Shown: in pieces, positions 38,911 through 48,103 of the stretch | Layout: the number at the start of each line of letters is the position of its first letter | Numbering within the stretch: position 1 is the first letter of the stretch | Source of the DNA: Gemmatimonadota bacterium | GTDB lineage: Bacteria; Gemmatimonadota; Gemmatimonadetes; Longimicrobiales; Gaopeijiaceae | Assembly: GCA_028873595.1 (NCBI GenBank) | Contig: JAPPOV010000009.1 | Span: forward strand, 1-64,000 | Direction of reading: 5' to 3' | DNA: 64,000 nt | The notes under the pieces: model-generated | Told to the model about the DNA's origin: nothing | Database searches by the model: none | Seen by the model: only the letters and a program-made list of their open reading frames with translations | Translations under genes and position numbers: made by a program

Positions 38911-39588
38911 CTACAACAGAAATTCGATGGCAATGAACCCGGCGACAAAGAGGACGCTGAACAGGATGATCAGACGGTTGAAGTGCAGGTCGATGAAGCG
39001 CTCGATCGGGCGGCCAAACCTGTAGACGAGCCCCGCAATGAGGAAGAATCGGAAGCCACGGCTGAGGATAGACGCGAGGACAAAGACCCCGAAATTGATG
39101 TTGAACACCCCGGACGCGAGGGTGAACACCTTATAGGGGATCGGCGTGAGGCCCGCGAGGAACACCGCGGCGAATCCGTTCGCATCGTAGAATTCCCGTA
39201 CGCCCTCGAACGCGACCGGTGTGACGCCGGGTACGTAGCCGAAGAACCAGTCCTGAGCAATGTGCCAGGCTCCGGCCCCGATCGCATATCCGACGATGCC
39301 GCCGAGTACGGAAGCCAGGGTGCAGATCCCGGCGAACCTGAGCGATTTCCGGCTTGCGCCCAGACAAAGCGCGAGAAGGAGTGGGTCAGGAGGTAATGGG
39401 AAGAACGACGACTCAGCAGCCGAGATCAGAAAAAGCGCGGGCACTCCGTAGGGCGTCTCAGCCCAGTGGAGTACCCAGTCGTACAGTCGGCGGATCGGAT
39501 TGTCTCTAGCGGTCGACCCCACGCTGTCTGGGCCGGCTTCGCCCACCTCCGGACTCCACGCCGACGTCTCCTCTTCCTGCTCCGTCAT
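38911..39588 (-). CDS. YqaA/DedA-type (SNARE-associated) membrane protein
   Basis: Integral membrane protein of 225 aa after a 60-residue acidic N-terminal region. It has the family core ISAAESSFFPLPPDPLLLAL, the GYAIGAGAW helix, the FLAGLTPIPYKVFTLASG re-entrant loop, and a conserved arginine at LSRGFRFFLI. YqaA/DedA members are thought to act in lipid-carrier or membrane homeostasis. ATG 39588 has AGGAAGG 7 nt upstream and lies 14 nt after the pcm stop, so it is at the end of that operon. Confidence 0.88.
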   Translation of the reverse strand: MTEQEEETSAWSPEVGEAGPDSVGSTARDNPIRRLYDWVLHWAETPYGVPALFLISAAESSFFPLPPDPLLLALCLGASRKSLRFAGICTLASVLGGIVGYAIGAGAWHIAQDWFFGYVPGVTPVAFEGVREFYDANGFAAVFLAGLTPIPYKVFTLASGVFNINFGVFVLASILSRGFRFFLIAGLVYRFGRPIERFIDLHFNRLIILFSVLFVAGFIAIEFLL

Positions 39589-39601
39589 CCGTACACCTTC
39601 C

Positions 39602-40276
39602 TCATCCCTGTTCATCAGTCCAGGCGAAACGCCCGAGCAGCGGCACGAATGTGACGGCACCACCGACGGGCTTCTGTGTGACGGCGAACCCCGTCTTCTC
39701 CACCAGGATCAACTCCTGCACCTCGCGCGTCCCGACCGGGATGAGCATGCGTCCGCCATCCGCCAGTTGATCCACCAGCGCCTGTGGCACGGACGGCGAA
39801 GCTGCAGACACGACGATGACATCGAAGGGTGCGTACTTCTTCCACCCGATGGTCCCATCACCCACGAGCAGCGCGGCATTCTTTGCACCAAAGTCATCCA
39901 GAGCCTTACGCGCCCTCTGTGAGAGCTCGCGGATGCGTTCGACCGAGTACACTCGATCGGCCATGAGACACAGGAGGGCTGTGAGGAATCCGCACCCGGT
40001 TCCAATCTCGAGCACCACGTCATCGGGCTCCGGGCGCAGGATCGAGAGGTAGTATGCCTGCAGCGACGGCTGCGACGCGGTCTGCCCGAAACCGATCGGC
40101 ACCGGAGCGTCCTCGTACGCCCTGGGCTGTACGCCATCGGGCAGAAAGATGTGCCGCGGCACCCGATCGAAGAGCTGGAGGATCTCTAGCTCGTCCACGC
40201 CCCGGGCACGGATCTCCTCGATCAGCTTTCTGCGATACCCGGCGTACCGAGCGTCGGCTAGAGGGTCAGGTCCCAC
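39602..40276 (-). CDS. pcm: Protein-L-isoaspartate O-methyltransferase
   Basis: Repairs isoaspartyl residues in aged proteins using SAM. The 224-aa product has VPRHIFLPDG, the substrate loop IGFGQTASQP, SAM motif VLEIGTGCGFLTALL, and the VSAASPSVPQALVDQL segment. Start GTG 40276 overlaps the end of surE by 19 bp, the classic surE-pcm pair seen in many bacteria. Transcribed from the gpsA/merR side. Length fits the family. Confidence 0.95.
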   Translation of the reverse strand: MGPDPLADARYAGYRRKLIEEIRARGVDELEILQLFDRVPRHIFLPDGVQPRAYEDAPVPIGFGQTASQPSLQAYYLSILRPEPDDVVLEIGTGCGFLTALLCLMADRVYSVERIRELSQRARKALDDFGAKNAALLVGDGTIGWKKYAPFDVIVVSAASPSVPQALVDQLADGGRMLIPVGTREVQELILVEKTGFAVTQKPVGGAVTFVPLLGRFAWTDEQG

Positions 40277-41007
40277 GCGCGCACGTCCTCGAGGAGTCGA
40301 TAGTTGGTCAGATCAAGGTGTAGAGGCGTCACGGAGACGTATCCGTCGTCGATCGCCTGGAAGTCGGAGTCCTCGGAGCCCCGCCATGTCACTTGCCCCC
40401 CTCCAATCCAGTAATACTCGTTTCCGGAAGGGTCGTTGGCGCGCGTGATGGAGTCGGCGTATCGACGCCGGCCGAGCGAGGTGACCCGGATCCCCTTCAC
40501 GTCCGACGGGTGTACCGGCGGCAAGTTGACGTTGAACAGCGTATCCTCAGGAAAGTCTCCCCGTGACAGGATCTCCTTGAGGATCCGCGCCACGAGTTCC
40601 TCGCACTCCTCGAGCTCTTCGGGAAAAGCGCCGCACCACGAAAACGCCACGGCCGGGATTCCGATGACCGTCGCTTCCATCGCGGCTGCCACAGTCCCCG
40701 AGTAGAGCACGTCCTCGCCCAGATTCGAGCCGTGATTTACCCCGGAGACGCAGACGTCGGGGCGCTCGGCGACGAGTTCATTCACCGCCAGAATGACGCA
40801 GTCCGTCGGTGTGCCGTCCACGATCCAGGCACCGTCGCGTGAGCGGCGTGCGCGTAGGGGATGGTGGAGGGTCAGTGAACTACTGGTGGCACTTTGCTCC
40901 CGATCGGGGGCAACGGTCGTCACGCTACCGAGTGTGGATGCGGCGCGGCCGAGCACGCCTATGCCGGTCGACAGATACCCATCGTCGTTCGTACAAAGGA
41001 TGTTCAG
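40258..41007 (-). CDS. surE: 5'/3'-nucleotidase SurE, CTG start
   Basis: Metal-dependent survival nucleotidase of 249 aa. The metal-binding ILCTNDDGYLS must be at the N-terminus, but no ATG, GTG or TTG precedes it in frame after the upstream stop; the only available start is CTG 41007, which overlaps the MerR stop as CTGA. GGAG lies about 7 nt upstream. The next in-frame start (GTG 40956) would delete both metal-ligand Asp residues. Other motifs: APDREQSATSSS, VSGVNHGSNLGEDVLYSGTV. It overlaps pcm downstream. Confidence 0.93.
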   Translation of the reverse strand: MNILCTNDDGYLSTGIGVLGRAASTLGSVTTVAPDREQSATSSSLTLHHPLRARRSRDGAWIVDGTPTDCVILAVNELVAERPDVCVSGVNHGSNLGEDVLYSGTVAAAMEATVIGIPAVAFSWCGAFPEELEECEELVARILKEILSRGDFPEDTLFNVNLPPVHPSDVKGIRVTSLGRRRYADSITRANDPSGNEYYWIGGGQVTWRGSEDSDFQAIDDGYVSVTPLHLDLTNYRLLEDVRAWDLTL

Positions 41008-41378
41008 CGGGCGTCTCCGGCGGGCGGTGTCAGGACCTCGCGCAGCTCCTCGAGTTCTCTCTTGATTCCTGCCAGAAAATCTCCCGCAACGACGTCGTGA
41101 CCGCTCTCCTTGAGCTCACCTTCCTTACGCATGTCGATGAGCTTCTGATTCGCTCCCTCGATCGTGTACTTCTCTTCATAGAGCAGGTGCTTCACGAGCA
41201 GCACGACCTCTACGTCCCGGGAGCGATAAACCCGATTGCCCGCGCGGTTCTTCGTCGGATTCAGCACAACGAACTGAGTCTCCCAGTAGCGCAGCACATG
41301 CGGCTTGAGGCCCGACAGATCACACACCTCACCGATGGAGTAGTAGACCTTCTTGGCAATGGGTGGTTGATCGCTCAT
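41004..41378 (-). CDS. MerR-family transcriptional regulator
   Basis: DNA-binding protein of 124 aa. The winged HTH begins YYSIGEVCDLSGLKPHVLRYWE, then RSRDVEVVLLVKHLLYEEKYTIEGA and a C-terminal coiled coil. No cysteine metal site is present, so it is the short sensory-domain-less type found beside surE in several phyla. ATG 41378 has a strong GAGGAGGGG site upstream. Its stop overlaps the surE start (CTGA). Target genes unknown. Confidence 0.9.
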   Translation of the reverse strand: MSDQPPIAKKVYYSIGEVCDLSGLKPHVLRYWETQFVVLNPTKNRAGNRVYRSRDVEVVLLVKHLLYEEKYTIEGANQKLIDMRKEGELKESGHDVVAGDFLAGIKRELEELREVLTPPAGDAR

Positions 41379-41403
41379 TACCCCTCCTCTTCATTCGCGA
41401 ACA

Positions 41404-42417
41404 TCACGACCACGTCTCCGGTTTCGGATCCCGCCTCATCAGTTTTTGAAGGGCCTCGACCGGACTGCGACCCTCCTCCACAATCGAACAGACCTCCTCC
41501 ACGATCGGCATCTCCACGTCGTGACGGTGCGCCAGTTCGCGCACGGCTGGAGCGGTCTTCACGCCCTCTGCCACCGCCTTCATGTCCAACAGGATGGCAT
41601 CCAGTGACTCCCCCTGACCCAGCCGGTATCCAACCGTCCGGTTCCGACTGAGGGAACCTGTACATGTCAGTACGAGATCACCCATTCCGGCCAACCCGTA
41701 GAACGTAGCGGGACGGGCTCCCATAGCGAGACCAAGCCGAGCCATCTCGGCCAGTCCGCGCGTCATCAGGGCGGCGGTCGTGTTGTGTGCGTACCCGAGG
41801 CCTGCCGTCATGCCCGCGGCGAGGGCGATCACGTTCTTGAGCGCCCCCCCGAGTTCGACTCCGATGACGTCATTGTTCGTGTACGACCGAAACCATGGCG
41901 TCTGGAACGCATCCTGAACGTGCTCGGCAGCGTCCTGGGAACGACTCGCCACAACGACGGCCGTCGGCGCTCGCTCCGCCACCTCGTGCGCAAAGCTGGG
42001 TCCGGAAAGCACACAGAAGCGTTCCATGAGGCCCGGACCGAGTTCCTCAGCGAGAACCTCGTCCATACGGCGGAGTGAACGAAGCTCAATGCCCTTCGAG
42101 GCGCTCACGACGATCGCATCCGAATCGAGGTGGGGTGCTGCTTCCTGCATCACACTCCGGACCACCTGCGAGGGACTGACGGACACGACGAGTTCAGCTC
42201 CCTCCACCGCTGCCGTCAGATCCGACGTCGCGTGGAGTGACTCAGGTAGCGTCACTCCGTCGAGGTACGGGTTTCGGCGGTGTCGTTGAATCGAGTCCGC
42301 GACCGCGGACTCGTACGACCAGAGACGAACATCGTGCCCGCGCTCGACCAGGACGAGGGCGAGCGCGGTACCCCAGGCACCCGCACCCACGACCGAAGCG
42401 CGTCCCGGATCGCTCAC
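41404..42417 (-). CDS. gpsA: Glycerol-3-phosphate dehydrogenase [NAD(P)+]
   Basis: Reduces dihydroxyacetone phosphate to sn-glycerol-3-phosphate for phospholipid synthesis. The 337-aa product has the Rossmann VVGAGAWGTALA, VSASKGIE, LSGPSFAHEVA, the catalytic Lys in GGALKNVIALAAG, and GLAGMGDLVLTC. GTG 42417 overlaps the plsY stop (GTGA). The next enzyme in the pathway, PlsY, is thus encoded directly upstream in the same operon. Confidence 0.97.
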   Translation of the reverse strand: MSDPGRASVVGAGAWGTALALVLVERGHDVRLWSYESAVADSIQRHRRNPYLDGVTLPESLHATSDLTAAVEGAELVVSVSPSQVVRSVMQEAAPHLDSDAIVVSASKGIELRSLRRMDEVLAEELGPGLMERFCVLSGPSFAHEVAERAPTAVVVASRSQDAAEHVQDAFQTPWFRSYTNNDVIGVELGGALKNVIALAAGMTAGLGYAHNTTAALMTRGLAEMARLGLAMGARPATFYGLAGMGDLVLTCTGSLSRNRTVGYRLGQGESLDAILLDMKAVAEGVKTAPAVRELAHRHDVEMPIVEEVCSIVEEGRSPVEALQKLMRRDPKPETWS

Positions 42418-43040
42418 GGCGCCTCCTCCGCGGTGACTCCGCTCTCGGCTGCCCGACGGAAACGATTCTCCTCTCCCCGCATCAGGCGACCGATGTTGGA
42501 TCGATGCTTCCAGACGATGAACACTGCGAGGACGGTCGTTAACCAGACCAGAGTGACGCCGCCTTCATGGGGCGTGAATGCGATCAACGGCGGAAGTGCA
42601 GCGGCCACGCTGATGGACGCGAGGGAGACGTAACCGGTCACCCATGTGATCACGAGCCAGATCAGGAAGCCCATACCAACGGCCATGGGAGCGAGAGCCA
42701 GAAACACCCCGGCGCCGGTGGCCATCCCCTTCCCTCCCTTGAACCCGACCCAAGGGCTGCACATGTGGCCCAGGATCGCCGCGACTCCGAACGCGAAACT
42801 CCACGGAAACGCGACCCCTGCGACCGCAGGAAAGAGCGCGGCGGGAGCCCAGCCCTTCGCGATGTCGACCACAACCACCGGCACGGCCGACTTCCAGCCA
42901 AGAACGCGAAGCGCGTTGGTCGCACCAAGGTTCCCCGACCCGTGCTCACGCAGATCGAGACCGTGGACCGCACGACCAACCCAGTAACTCGTCGGGGTGG
43001 CACCGATCAGGTAGGAGAGCGCGAGAAGTACCCAGACCAC
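42414..43040 (-). CDS. plsY: Acyl-phosphate:glycerol-3-phosphate acyltransferase
   Basis: Integral membrane enzyme that makes lysophosphatidate from acyl-phosphate and glycerol-3-phosphate. The 208-aa product has about five helices and the three conserved loops: IGATPTSYWVGR, GSGNLGATNALR and FKGGKGMATGAG. GTG 43040 follows the der stop by 1 nt. It feeds from gpsA downstream in the operon. The C-terminal tail after the last helix is acidic and poorly conserved. Confidence 0.97.
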   Translation of the reverse strand: MVWVLLALSYLIGATPTSYWVGRAVHGLDLREHGSGNLGATNALRVLGWKSAVPVVVVDIAKGWAPAALFPAVAGVAFPWSFAFGVAAILGHMCSPWVGFKGGKGMATGAGVFLALAPMAVGMGFLIWLVITWVTGYVSLASISVAAALPPLIAFTPHEGGVTLVWLTTVLAVFIVWKHRSNIGRLMRGEENRFRRAAESGVTAEEAP

Positions 43041-43041
43041 G

Positions 43042-44373
43042 CTAGTCGCCGTCCTTGCCGCTGCGGATTCGAAGCCGGATCGGTGTCCCCATGAACGACC
43101 ACGCGTTCCGGAACCCGTTGTGGATATAGCGAATGTAGTGGTCCGGGATGGCCTTCGGGAAGTTGGCGAAGAGGGCGAACACAGGCGGCCTCACGGACAC
43201 CTGCGTGCCGTACTTGATCTTCACCGCACGACCACGGTGATGAGGCGGCGGCTGGCGGCGTACCAGGGTTTCGAGGACCTCGTTCACCTCGTGGGTATCG
43301 ATCCGACGTGATCGTTCGTCATTCACCGCGAGAATCGTGTCGAGGCATTTGCGGACACGCTGACCCGTCAGGGCAGAGGTGAAGATGATCGGCACCCACT
43401 GCAGAAACGGGTACCGCTCCCGAACCCTTTTCTCCCAGCCGGGGGCGGTCATCGTATCCTTTTCCACGAGATCCCACTTGTTCGCGATCAGGATCAGCGC
43501 ACGACCGGCCTCCCACGCCTTCTCGGCGATCCGGATGTCTTGTGCGTGAAGATCGTCCTCACTCGCGTCGACAAGCAGCACACAGACATGGGACGCGAAG
43601 ATCACACGGTCCGTCCGCAGGGCGCTGTAATACTCGATGCTGTCCTTTACGCGGGTGGCGCGGCGGAGCCCGGCGGTGTCCACGAAGACGAGGCTGCGCC
43701 CGTGATAGCGGAATTCGCTGTCGATCGGATCTCGCGTCGTCCCCGCAATCTCCGAAACAACCGTTCGATCCTCACCGACCAGTCGATTCACGAAGCTGGA
43801 TTTGCCCACATTGGGCTTGCCGACAACCGCCACCCGGATCGTGTCCTCCGCTGGCTCCAGGTCAGCGGCATCCGGCAATTCATTCAGAAGAAGATCGAGC
43901 AGATCTCCGGAACCCTTTCCCGACAGGGCACTTACGGGCACCGGCTCCCCTATCCCCAGCGACCAGAACTCGAGATGGCTCTGATCGTGTGGAAGGTTGT
44001 CGACCTTGTTCACGACCAGCATGACGGGCTTCGAAGCTTTCCGAAGCACTTCGGCCAGGCGTTCGTCGAGCGGGTGAACGCCAGCTTTCCCGTCCACGAG
44101 AAACACGATCACGTCCGCCTGTTCGACGGCAATCATTGCCTGGTCACGGATCGCCACATCCATGCCTTCGTCCGAACCCTCCACCACGCCACCGGTATCG
44201 ACGATCCGAAAAGCGCGTCCCGCCCAGTCCGCGTGTGCGAAGTTGCGGTCTCGTGTGACACCGGGCTGATCGTCGACGATTGCGACCCGACGCCCGATCA
44301 CTCGATTGAAGAATGTGGACTTGCCCACATTCGGCCGGCCGACGACCGCTACGACAGGAATGTGGTCGCTCAT
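43042..44373 (-). CDS. der: Ribosome-assembly GTPase Der (EngA)
   Basis: Tandem-GTPase that helps 50S subunit maturation. The 443-aa product carries two G domains, each with its P-loop (GRPNVGKS and GKPNVGKS), DTGG or DTAG switch II, and NKVD/NKWD specificity motifs, then the KH-like C-terminal domain with ALFANFPKAIPDHYIRY. ATG 44373 overlaps the upstream stop (ATGA); the frame from 44424 is longer but not supported. Middle gene of the DUF512-der-plsY-gpsA-merR-surE-pcm run. Confidence 0.97.
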   Translation of the reverse strand: MSDHIPVVAVVGRPNVGKSTFFNRVIGRRVAIVDDQPGVTRDRNFAHADWAGRAFRIVDTGGVVEGSDEGMDVAIRDQAMIAVEQADVIVFLVDGKAGVHPLDERLAEVLRKASKPVMLVVNKVDNLPHDQSHLEFWSLGIGEPVPVSALSGKGSGDLLDLLLNELPDAADLEPAEDTIRVAVVGKPNVGKSSFVNRLVGEDRTVVSEIAGTTRDPIDSEFRYHGRSLVFVDTAGLRRATRVKDSIEYYSALRTDRVIFASHVCVLLVDASEDDLHAQDIRIAEKAWEAGRALILIANKWDLVEKDTMTAPGWEKRVRERYPFLQWVPIIFTSALTGQRVRKCLDTILAVNDERSRRIDTHEVNEVLETLVRRQPPPHHRGRAVKIKYGTQVSVRPPVFALFANFPKAIPDHYIRYIHNGFRNAWSFMGTPIRLRIRSGKDGD

Positions 44374-45647
44374 GCCGGTTTTGCCCTGAGGGCCTCCGTA
44401 ATCTCGTACCCGGTCAGGACACACGCTCCGCCCACCCTGCTCCGAAAGTCGGCGAGCGCGACATTGTCGATGAACACGTCGTCGGCATTGAGCGCCTCCG
44501 CGGGAAGAACGATCACGTCTTGCTCCGTACAGGGCCCCAGGGCGGCCAGGATATCCTCCCCTCCTAGCAGGCCCGCGATGGTCACTGTCTCGCCGAAATA
44601 ATGGTTGACGGCGTGGACGACCTCGACCTGCGCACCCGTGACGTCGTGAAGCGCGGGAGCGAGATCCCTGATGAACGGCGCCATCGAGCCCCCCGTGACG
44701 AGGCGTATCCGTGCATCGTCGTACCTCGGGGTATCACGTACACCGTTCTTGAAACCGTCCACGAAACGACGAACGGCGCCCACACCGTTCTCGTACAATG
44801 CGCCATCGTCGTAGTACCGAGCGTCAGGAATCTCGCGACCCGCAATCAGATACATCTCATCCGCTGCGTAGCACCATCCCAACGCTCGCTCGTCGAGTGC
44901 CCTCGCGCGCGCCGCATCGACTCGATCGATCGCCTCATCCGCCTCATGCGCCTCGAGCTGCCGCACCGGCCGGTTGAGATTGTACCGGGTCAGACCCACG
45001 GGAACGACGGAAAGCGACCGAATCGATGACCCCAAACTCCAGAGATCCTCGATCGTCCGGTCGAGGTGGACGCCGTCGTTCCACTCTGGGCAAAGCACGA
45101 TCTGCGTGTGCACCTCGAGCCCACCATCGATCAGAGATCGTAGTTGATCCATGATCAAACCCGCGCGCTCATTGACCAGGAGCCGCCTCCGCACATCGGG
45201 TTCCGTGGCGTGCACGCTGACGTACAGGGGCGAGATCCGCTGGTCGACGAGTCGCTGGAGACCCTTGGGGCCCAGGTTCGTGAGGGTGACGTAGCTGCCA
45301 TAGGTGAACGAGAGACGGAAATCGTCGTCTCGAAGCCAGAGCGTCTGTCGGGCCCCTTCCGGATTTCCATCGATGAAGCAGAACACACACTTGTTCGCGC
45401 ACTCTCGAATCGTATCCGGCGCGGGCACAATACCGACAACTTCACCCGGCTCGCGCTCAATCTCGTAGATGGTCGTCTCGCCACCCGGCGACAACGTTTC
45501 GATTTCGAGATCGGTATCGCTCAGCATGAACGTGAGATCGATCCCGTCACGGACACGTTCACCGTTGATACGCACGACGCGCGAGCCGATCTCAAGCGAG
45601 AGCTCGTCGGCGATGCTCCCGGACTCGATTTCAGCGATACGGACCAC
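44370..45647 (-). CDS. DUF512 PDZ / radical-SAM-like iron-sulfur protein
   Basis: The 425-aa product starts with a PDZ domain (RIAEIESGSIADELSLEIGS...), followed by a cysteine cluster CANKCVFCF similar to radical SAM proteins and a DUF512 C-terminal domain. This family is widespread, usually next to der, and its reaction is unknown. Start is probably GTG 45647 before RIAEI; a frame from 45683 adds 12 residues. Stop overlaps der (ATGA). Divergent from the M23 gene. Confidence 0.9.
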   Translation of the reverse strand: MVRIAEIESGSIADELSLEIGSRVVRINGERVRDGIDLTFMLSDTDLEIETLSPGGETTIYEIEREPGEVVGIVPAPDTIRECANKCVFCFIDGNPEGARQTLWLRDDDFRLSFTYGSYVTLTNLGPKGLQRLVDQRISPLYVSVHATEPDVRRRLLVNERAGLIMDQLRSLIDGGLEVHTQIVLCPEWNDGVHLDRTIEDLWSLGSSIRSLSVVPVGLTRYNLNRPVRQLEAHEADEAIDRVDAARARALDERALGWCYAADEMYLIAGREIPDARYYDDGALYENGVGAVRRFVDGFKNGVRDTPRYDDARIRLVTGGSMAPFIRDLAPALHDVTGAQVEVVHAVNHYFGETVTIAGLLGGEDILAALGPCTEQDVIVLPAEALNADDVFIDNVALADFRSRVGGACVLTGYEITEALRAKPA

Positions 45648-45906
45648 GGCAACGACGGCGAGCGGAGGGGGGGTGACGCACATGCAATACGCCGTGCATC
45701 GTCAGCCTGGAAAGCTAATAGTCGCGCGGGGGAGCAACAATTTGGTACTCTGGGGCACGTGGTCGCCCACCGACGCCGTCAGTCTTGACCGCACCAACCC
45801 CGGCTCGACAGCTTCGTCCACGCAGCATCGCCGCGGTATGTCTTACCGGAACCGGAGGTCGCATGAGGTCGGATCGGGCCGTGAAGGTGTCGGGTACACG
45901 GCAGAG

Positions 45907-47286
45907 ATGAGGAATAGACGATGGATCGCGGCAGCGACGGCTCTGGCGCTCGCCGCGGTGGGGTGTGAGCAGGCGGAACAGATCCACGACCGGTTCCGTG
46001 ACCTCACACCGTACGAGGCCTATCAGGACGGACTGACCAACGCCGGTCTCTCGGAGACCGCCCTCGCCAGGGATTGGCTGATCGCTGGGCAGACCGCGGT
46101 GGACGCCGCTGCGCCCGTGTCCCTGCCCTTCGAGGAAGAAGGCTTCATCACTCCTGAAGAGCCGCGGGCCATGGCATATCGGGTGGAGATCGCACGGGGG
46201 CAGAAGCTCACCGCCGAAGTCAGCCTGGACACGGACGACGGCACACGTGTCTTCGTCGACCTGTTCCGTGTGCCGGCATCGCCGGATGATCCACCCCGGC
46301 CCGTCATCTCGACGGATTCGGTTCCGGGCACGTTCGTGCACGAGCCCTGGCGGGCCGGTGAGTACATCCTCCGCCTTCAGCCGGAGCTCCTTCGCGGCGG
46401 CCAGTACCGCGTGACCCTACGCCTGGACGCACAGCTGGCGTTCCCCGTCGAGGGTCGTGACATGCGTGCGGCCTTGAGTCTGTGGGGTGTCGATCGGGAT
46501 GGTGGTCGCCGATCTCACGAGGGCGTGGACATCTTCGCCAAGCGTGGGACGCCGGTGCTCGCGACATCCGCAGGGGTGATCAACCGGGTCGACGTCACGA
46601 ACCTTGGTGGCAAGGTCGTCTGGCTACGCGACCCGGTGCGGAACGCAAATATCTACTTCGCGCATCTCGACAGTCAGTACGTCCAGAACGGCGACCGAGT
46701 GCAGCCCGGCGATACCATCGGGTTCGTCGGCAATACCGGAAACGCGCGCACGACACCGCCACACCTCCACTTCGGCGTATACCGGCGTGGGGAGGGGGCC
46801 GTGGATCCCGCGCCATTCATTCGGCGACCCGTAGGAGAACTCCCCTCGCTGACCGTGGACCTGAGTCGGCTCGGGTCGACCGTGCGCCTCAGTAGCGACG
46901 GCATCCTTCTGCGCGCGGCTCCGGGGACCAACACACCCGTGATCCGAGAGATGTCGGAGCACACGCCGCTTCGCGTTCTCGGTGGTTCCGGTGACTTCTA
47001 CCGTGTGCGCCTGCCTGACGGTATCCAGGGCTACGTTGCGGCACGCCTGACCGAAGATGCGACCGCACCGGTCGGCCAGCAGGCCATCGCCTCGCAGCAG
47101 ACGGTGCTGGCGGCACCGATGAGCGCGGCGCCCGTCGTCTCACGCCTCGAGCAGGGCGCCGAGGTCCCGGTCCTCGGCCGCTTCGATGGAGATGGATACG
47201 TCTACGTGGTGAGTCCGAACGGTGGTTCAGGGTGGGTACAGAACGCTCAGCCGCAAGGTGAGGAACAGAACCAGGACGGTCCCTGA
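45907..47286 (+). CDS. M23 (LytM) peptidase lipoprotein with two SH3b domains
   Basis: Envelope protein of 459 aa. Lipobox ALAAVGC gives a lipidated N-terminus; a beta domain covers about 60-175; the M23 fold has HEGVDIFAKRGTPV (zinc His and Asp) and HLHFGVY (HxH), so it looks catalytically intact. Two bacterial SH3 domains follow (about 305-380 and 385-445), likely binding peptidoglycan. The frame opening at 45469 overlaps the divergent gene and is rejected. It converges on the ExbB-like gene with 11 nt between stops. Confidence 0.93.
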   Translation: MRNRRWIAAATALALAAVGCEQAEQIHDRFRDLTPYEAYQDGLTNAGLSETALARDWLIAGQTAVDAAAPVSLPFEEEGFITPEEPRAMAYRVEIARGQKLTAEVSLDTDDGTRVFVDLFRVPASPDDPPRPVISTDSVPGTFVHEPWRAGEYILRLQPELLRGGQYRVTLRLDAQLAFPVEGRDMRAALSLWGVDRDGGRRSHEGVDIFAKRGTPVLATSAGVINRVDVTNLGGKVVWLRDPVRNANIYFAHLDSQYVQNGDRVQPGDTIGFVGNTGNARTTPPHLHFGVYRRGEGAVDPAPFIRRPVGELPSLTVDLSRLGSTVRLSSDGILLRAAPGTNTPVIREMSEHTPLRVLGGSGDFYRVRLPDGIQGYVAARLTEDATAPVGQQAIASQQTVLAAPMSAAPVVSRLEQGAEVPVLGRFDGDGYVYVVSPNGGSGWVQNAQPQGEEQNQDGP

Positions 47287-47297
47287 AACGCCTCAGG

Positions 47298-47702
47298 TTA
47301 TCTGAGCTTTCGGTTGATCCAGAACTGAAGTGCCAGCCAGGCGACCAGAGATGCGGTGAACAGCCAGAGACCCATCGTGACCGGGGTCACGATCACGAGT
47401 ACGCCCTCCCACATGACCGCGAGCATCGCCTCAAGCTCGGTACGCTCCGCTCCCGTCGCCGCCCGCGCGCCCACGGCCACGCGACCGAAACCGATGACGG
47501 TTCCGAGCAGGCCCACAACCCCACCGAGCACACCCCACGCCAGGACGGTGTGATGGGGTGCCCCCGATGCAGGCAGTTCCTCTTCGAGTTGAGCGACCAG
47601 GAGTGTAGCCCGGGCAATCGTCACAAGGAGGCACGCGCCCACTGCGGCAAGGGGATAGATCCACGGACCCAGCAAGTCGAGCATACGCATCGCGGCGTCC
47701 AC
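47298..47702 (-). CDS. Small MotA/TolQ/ExbB-like membrane protein
   Basis: The 134-aa product has three hydrophobic helices in the order of the proton-channel family: one near the N-terminus, then two at about residues 50-70 and 100-125. The WGVLGGVVGLLGTVIGF and ALLVIVTPVTMGL-type segments resemble TolQ/ExbB helices 2 and 3. No ExbD/TolR partner is adjacent. GTG 47702 lies 3 nt after the stop of a possible 60-aa ORF. The energising role is inferred from fold only. Confidence 0.75.
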   Translation of the reverse strand: MDAAMRMLDLLGPWIYPLAAVGACLLVTIARATLLVAQLEEELPASGAPHHTVLAWGVLGGVVGLLGTVIGFGRVAVGARAATGAERTELEAMLAVMWEGVLVIVTPVTMGLWLFTASLVAWLALQFWINRKLR

Positions 47703-47705
47703 TTC

Positions 47706-47888
47706 TCAGCTCCCCAAGACGGCGGGCATGGTCGAACCCGGCATCATCGGGCAACGCCGGCGCAGAGCTTCGTGTTCGACGACGACCGTCCCTATACGTA
47801 CAGGTGCCGTGGCACCCGCCTCGCTGGCTACGGACGGACCAGTGAGAGGGACGGGCGCCGCACAGGTCATTCGGTCACGCACGCTCAT
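47706..47888 (-). CDS. Possible 60-aa ORF upstream of ExbB-like gene
   Basis: A short frame with a near-ideal ribosome site: GGAGGA 6 nt before ATG 47888. It ends 3 nt before the ExbB-like start, as expected for a two-gene unit. The product has two Cys (MTCAAP and RRRCPM), no membrane segment and no recognised domain. It may be a leader peptide or a small unknown protein. Support is positional only. Confidence 0.42.
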   Translation of the reverse strand: MSVRDRMTCAAPVPLTGPSVASEAGATAPVRIGTVVVEHEALRRRCPMMPGSTMPAVLGS

Positions 47889-48103
47889 TGCTGTCCTCCG
47901 GGTCGGAAGTTATGCCCATGATGAACGAAGTGAGCCCCATTGGGCCAGCGCCGTTCATCGACTTGCTGGATGGCCGGGAACGCCGTCACGCGTCCTGCCC
48001 TGCAGTGACGACTCAACGAACCGAGAACCCTCGGGGCTACCCGAGCGCTTCAACCTGCCCGACATCGGACGGCTGATCCCCACCGGTAGAATCCGGCGCG
48101 ACA

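Noticed and set aside
43540-44601. 353-codon ORF on the + strand
   Set aside because: Antisense to der, whose motifs are unambiguous; composition is His/Arg-rich as in shadow frames.
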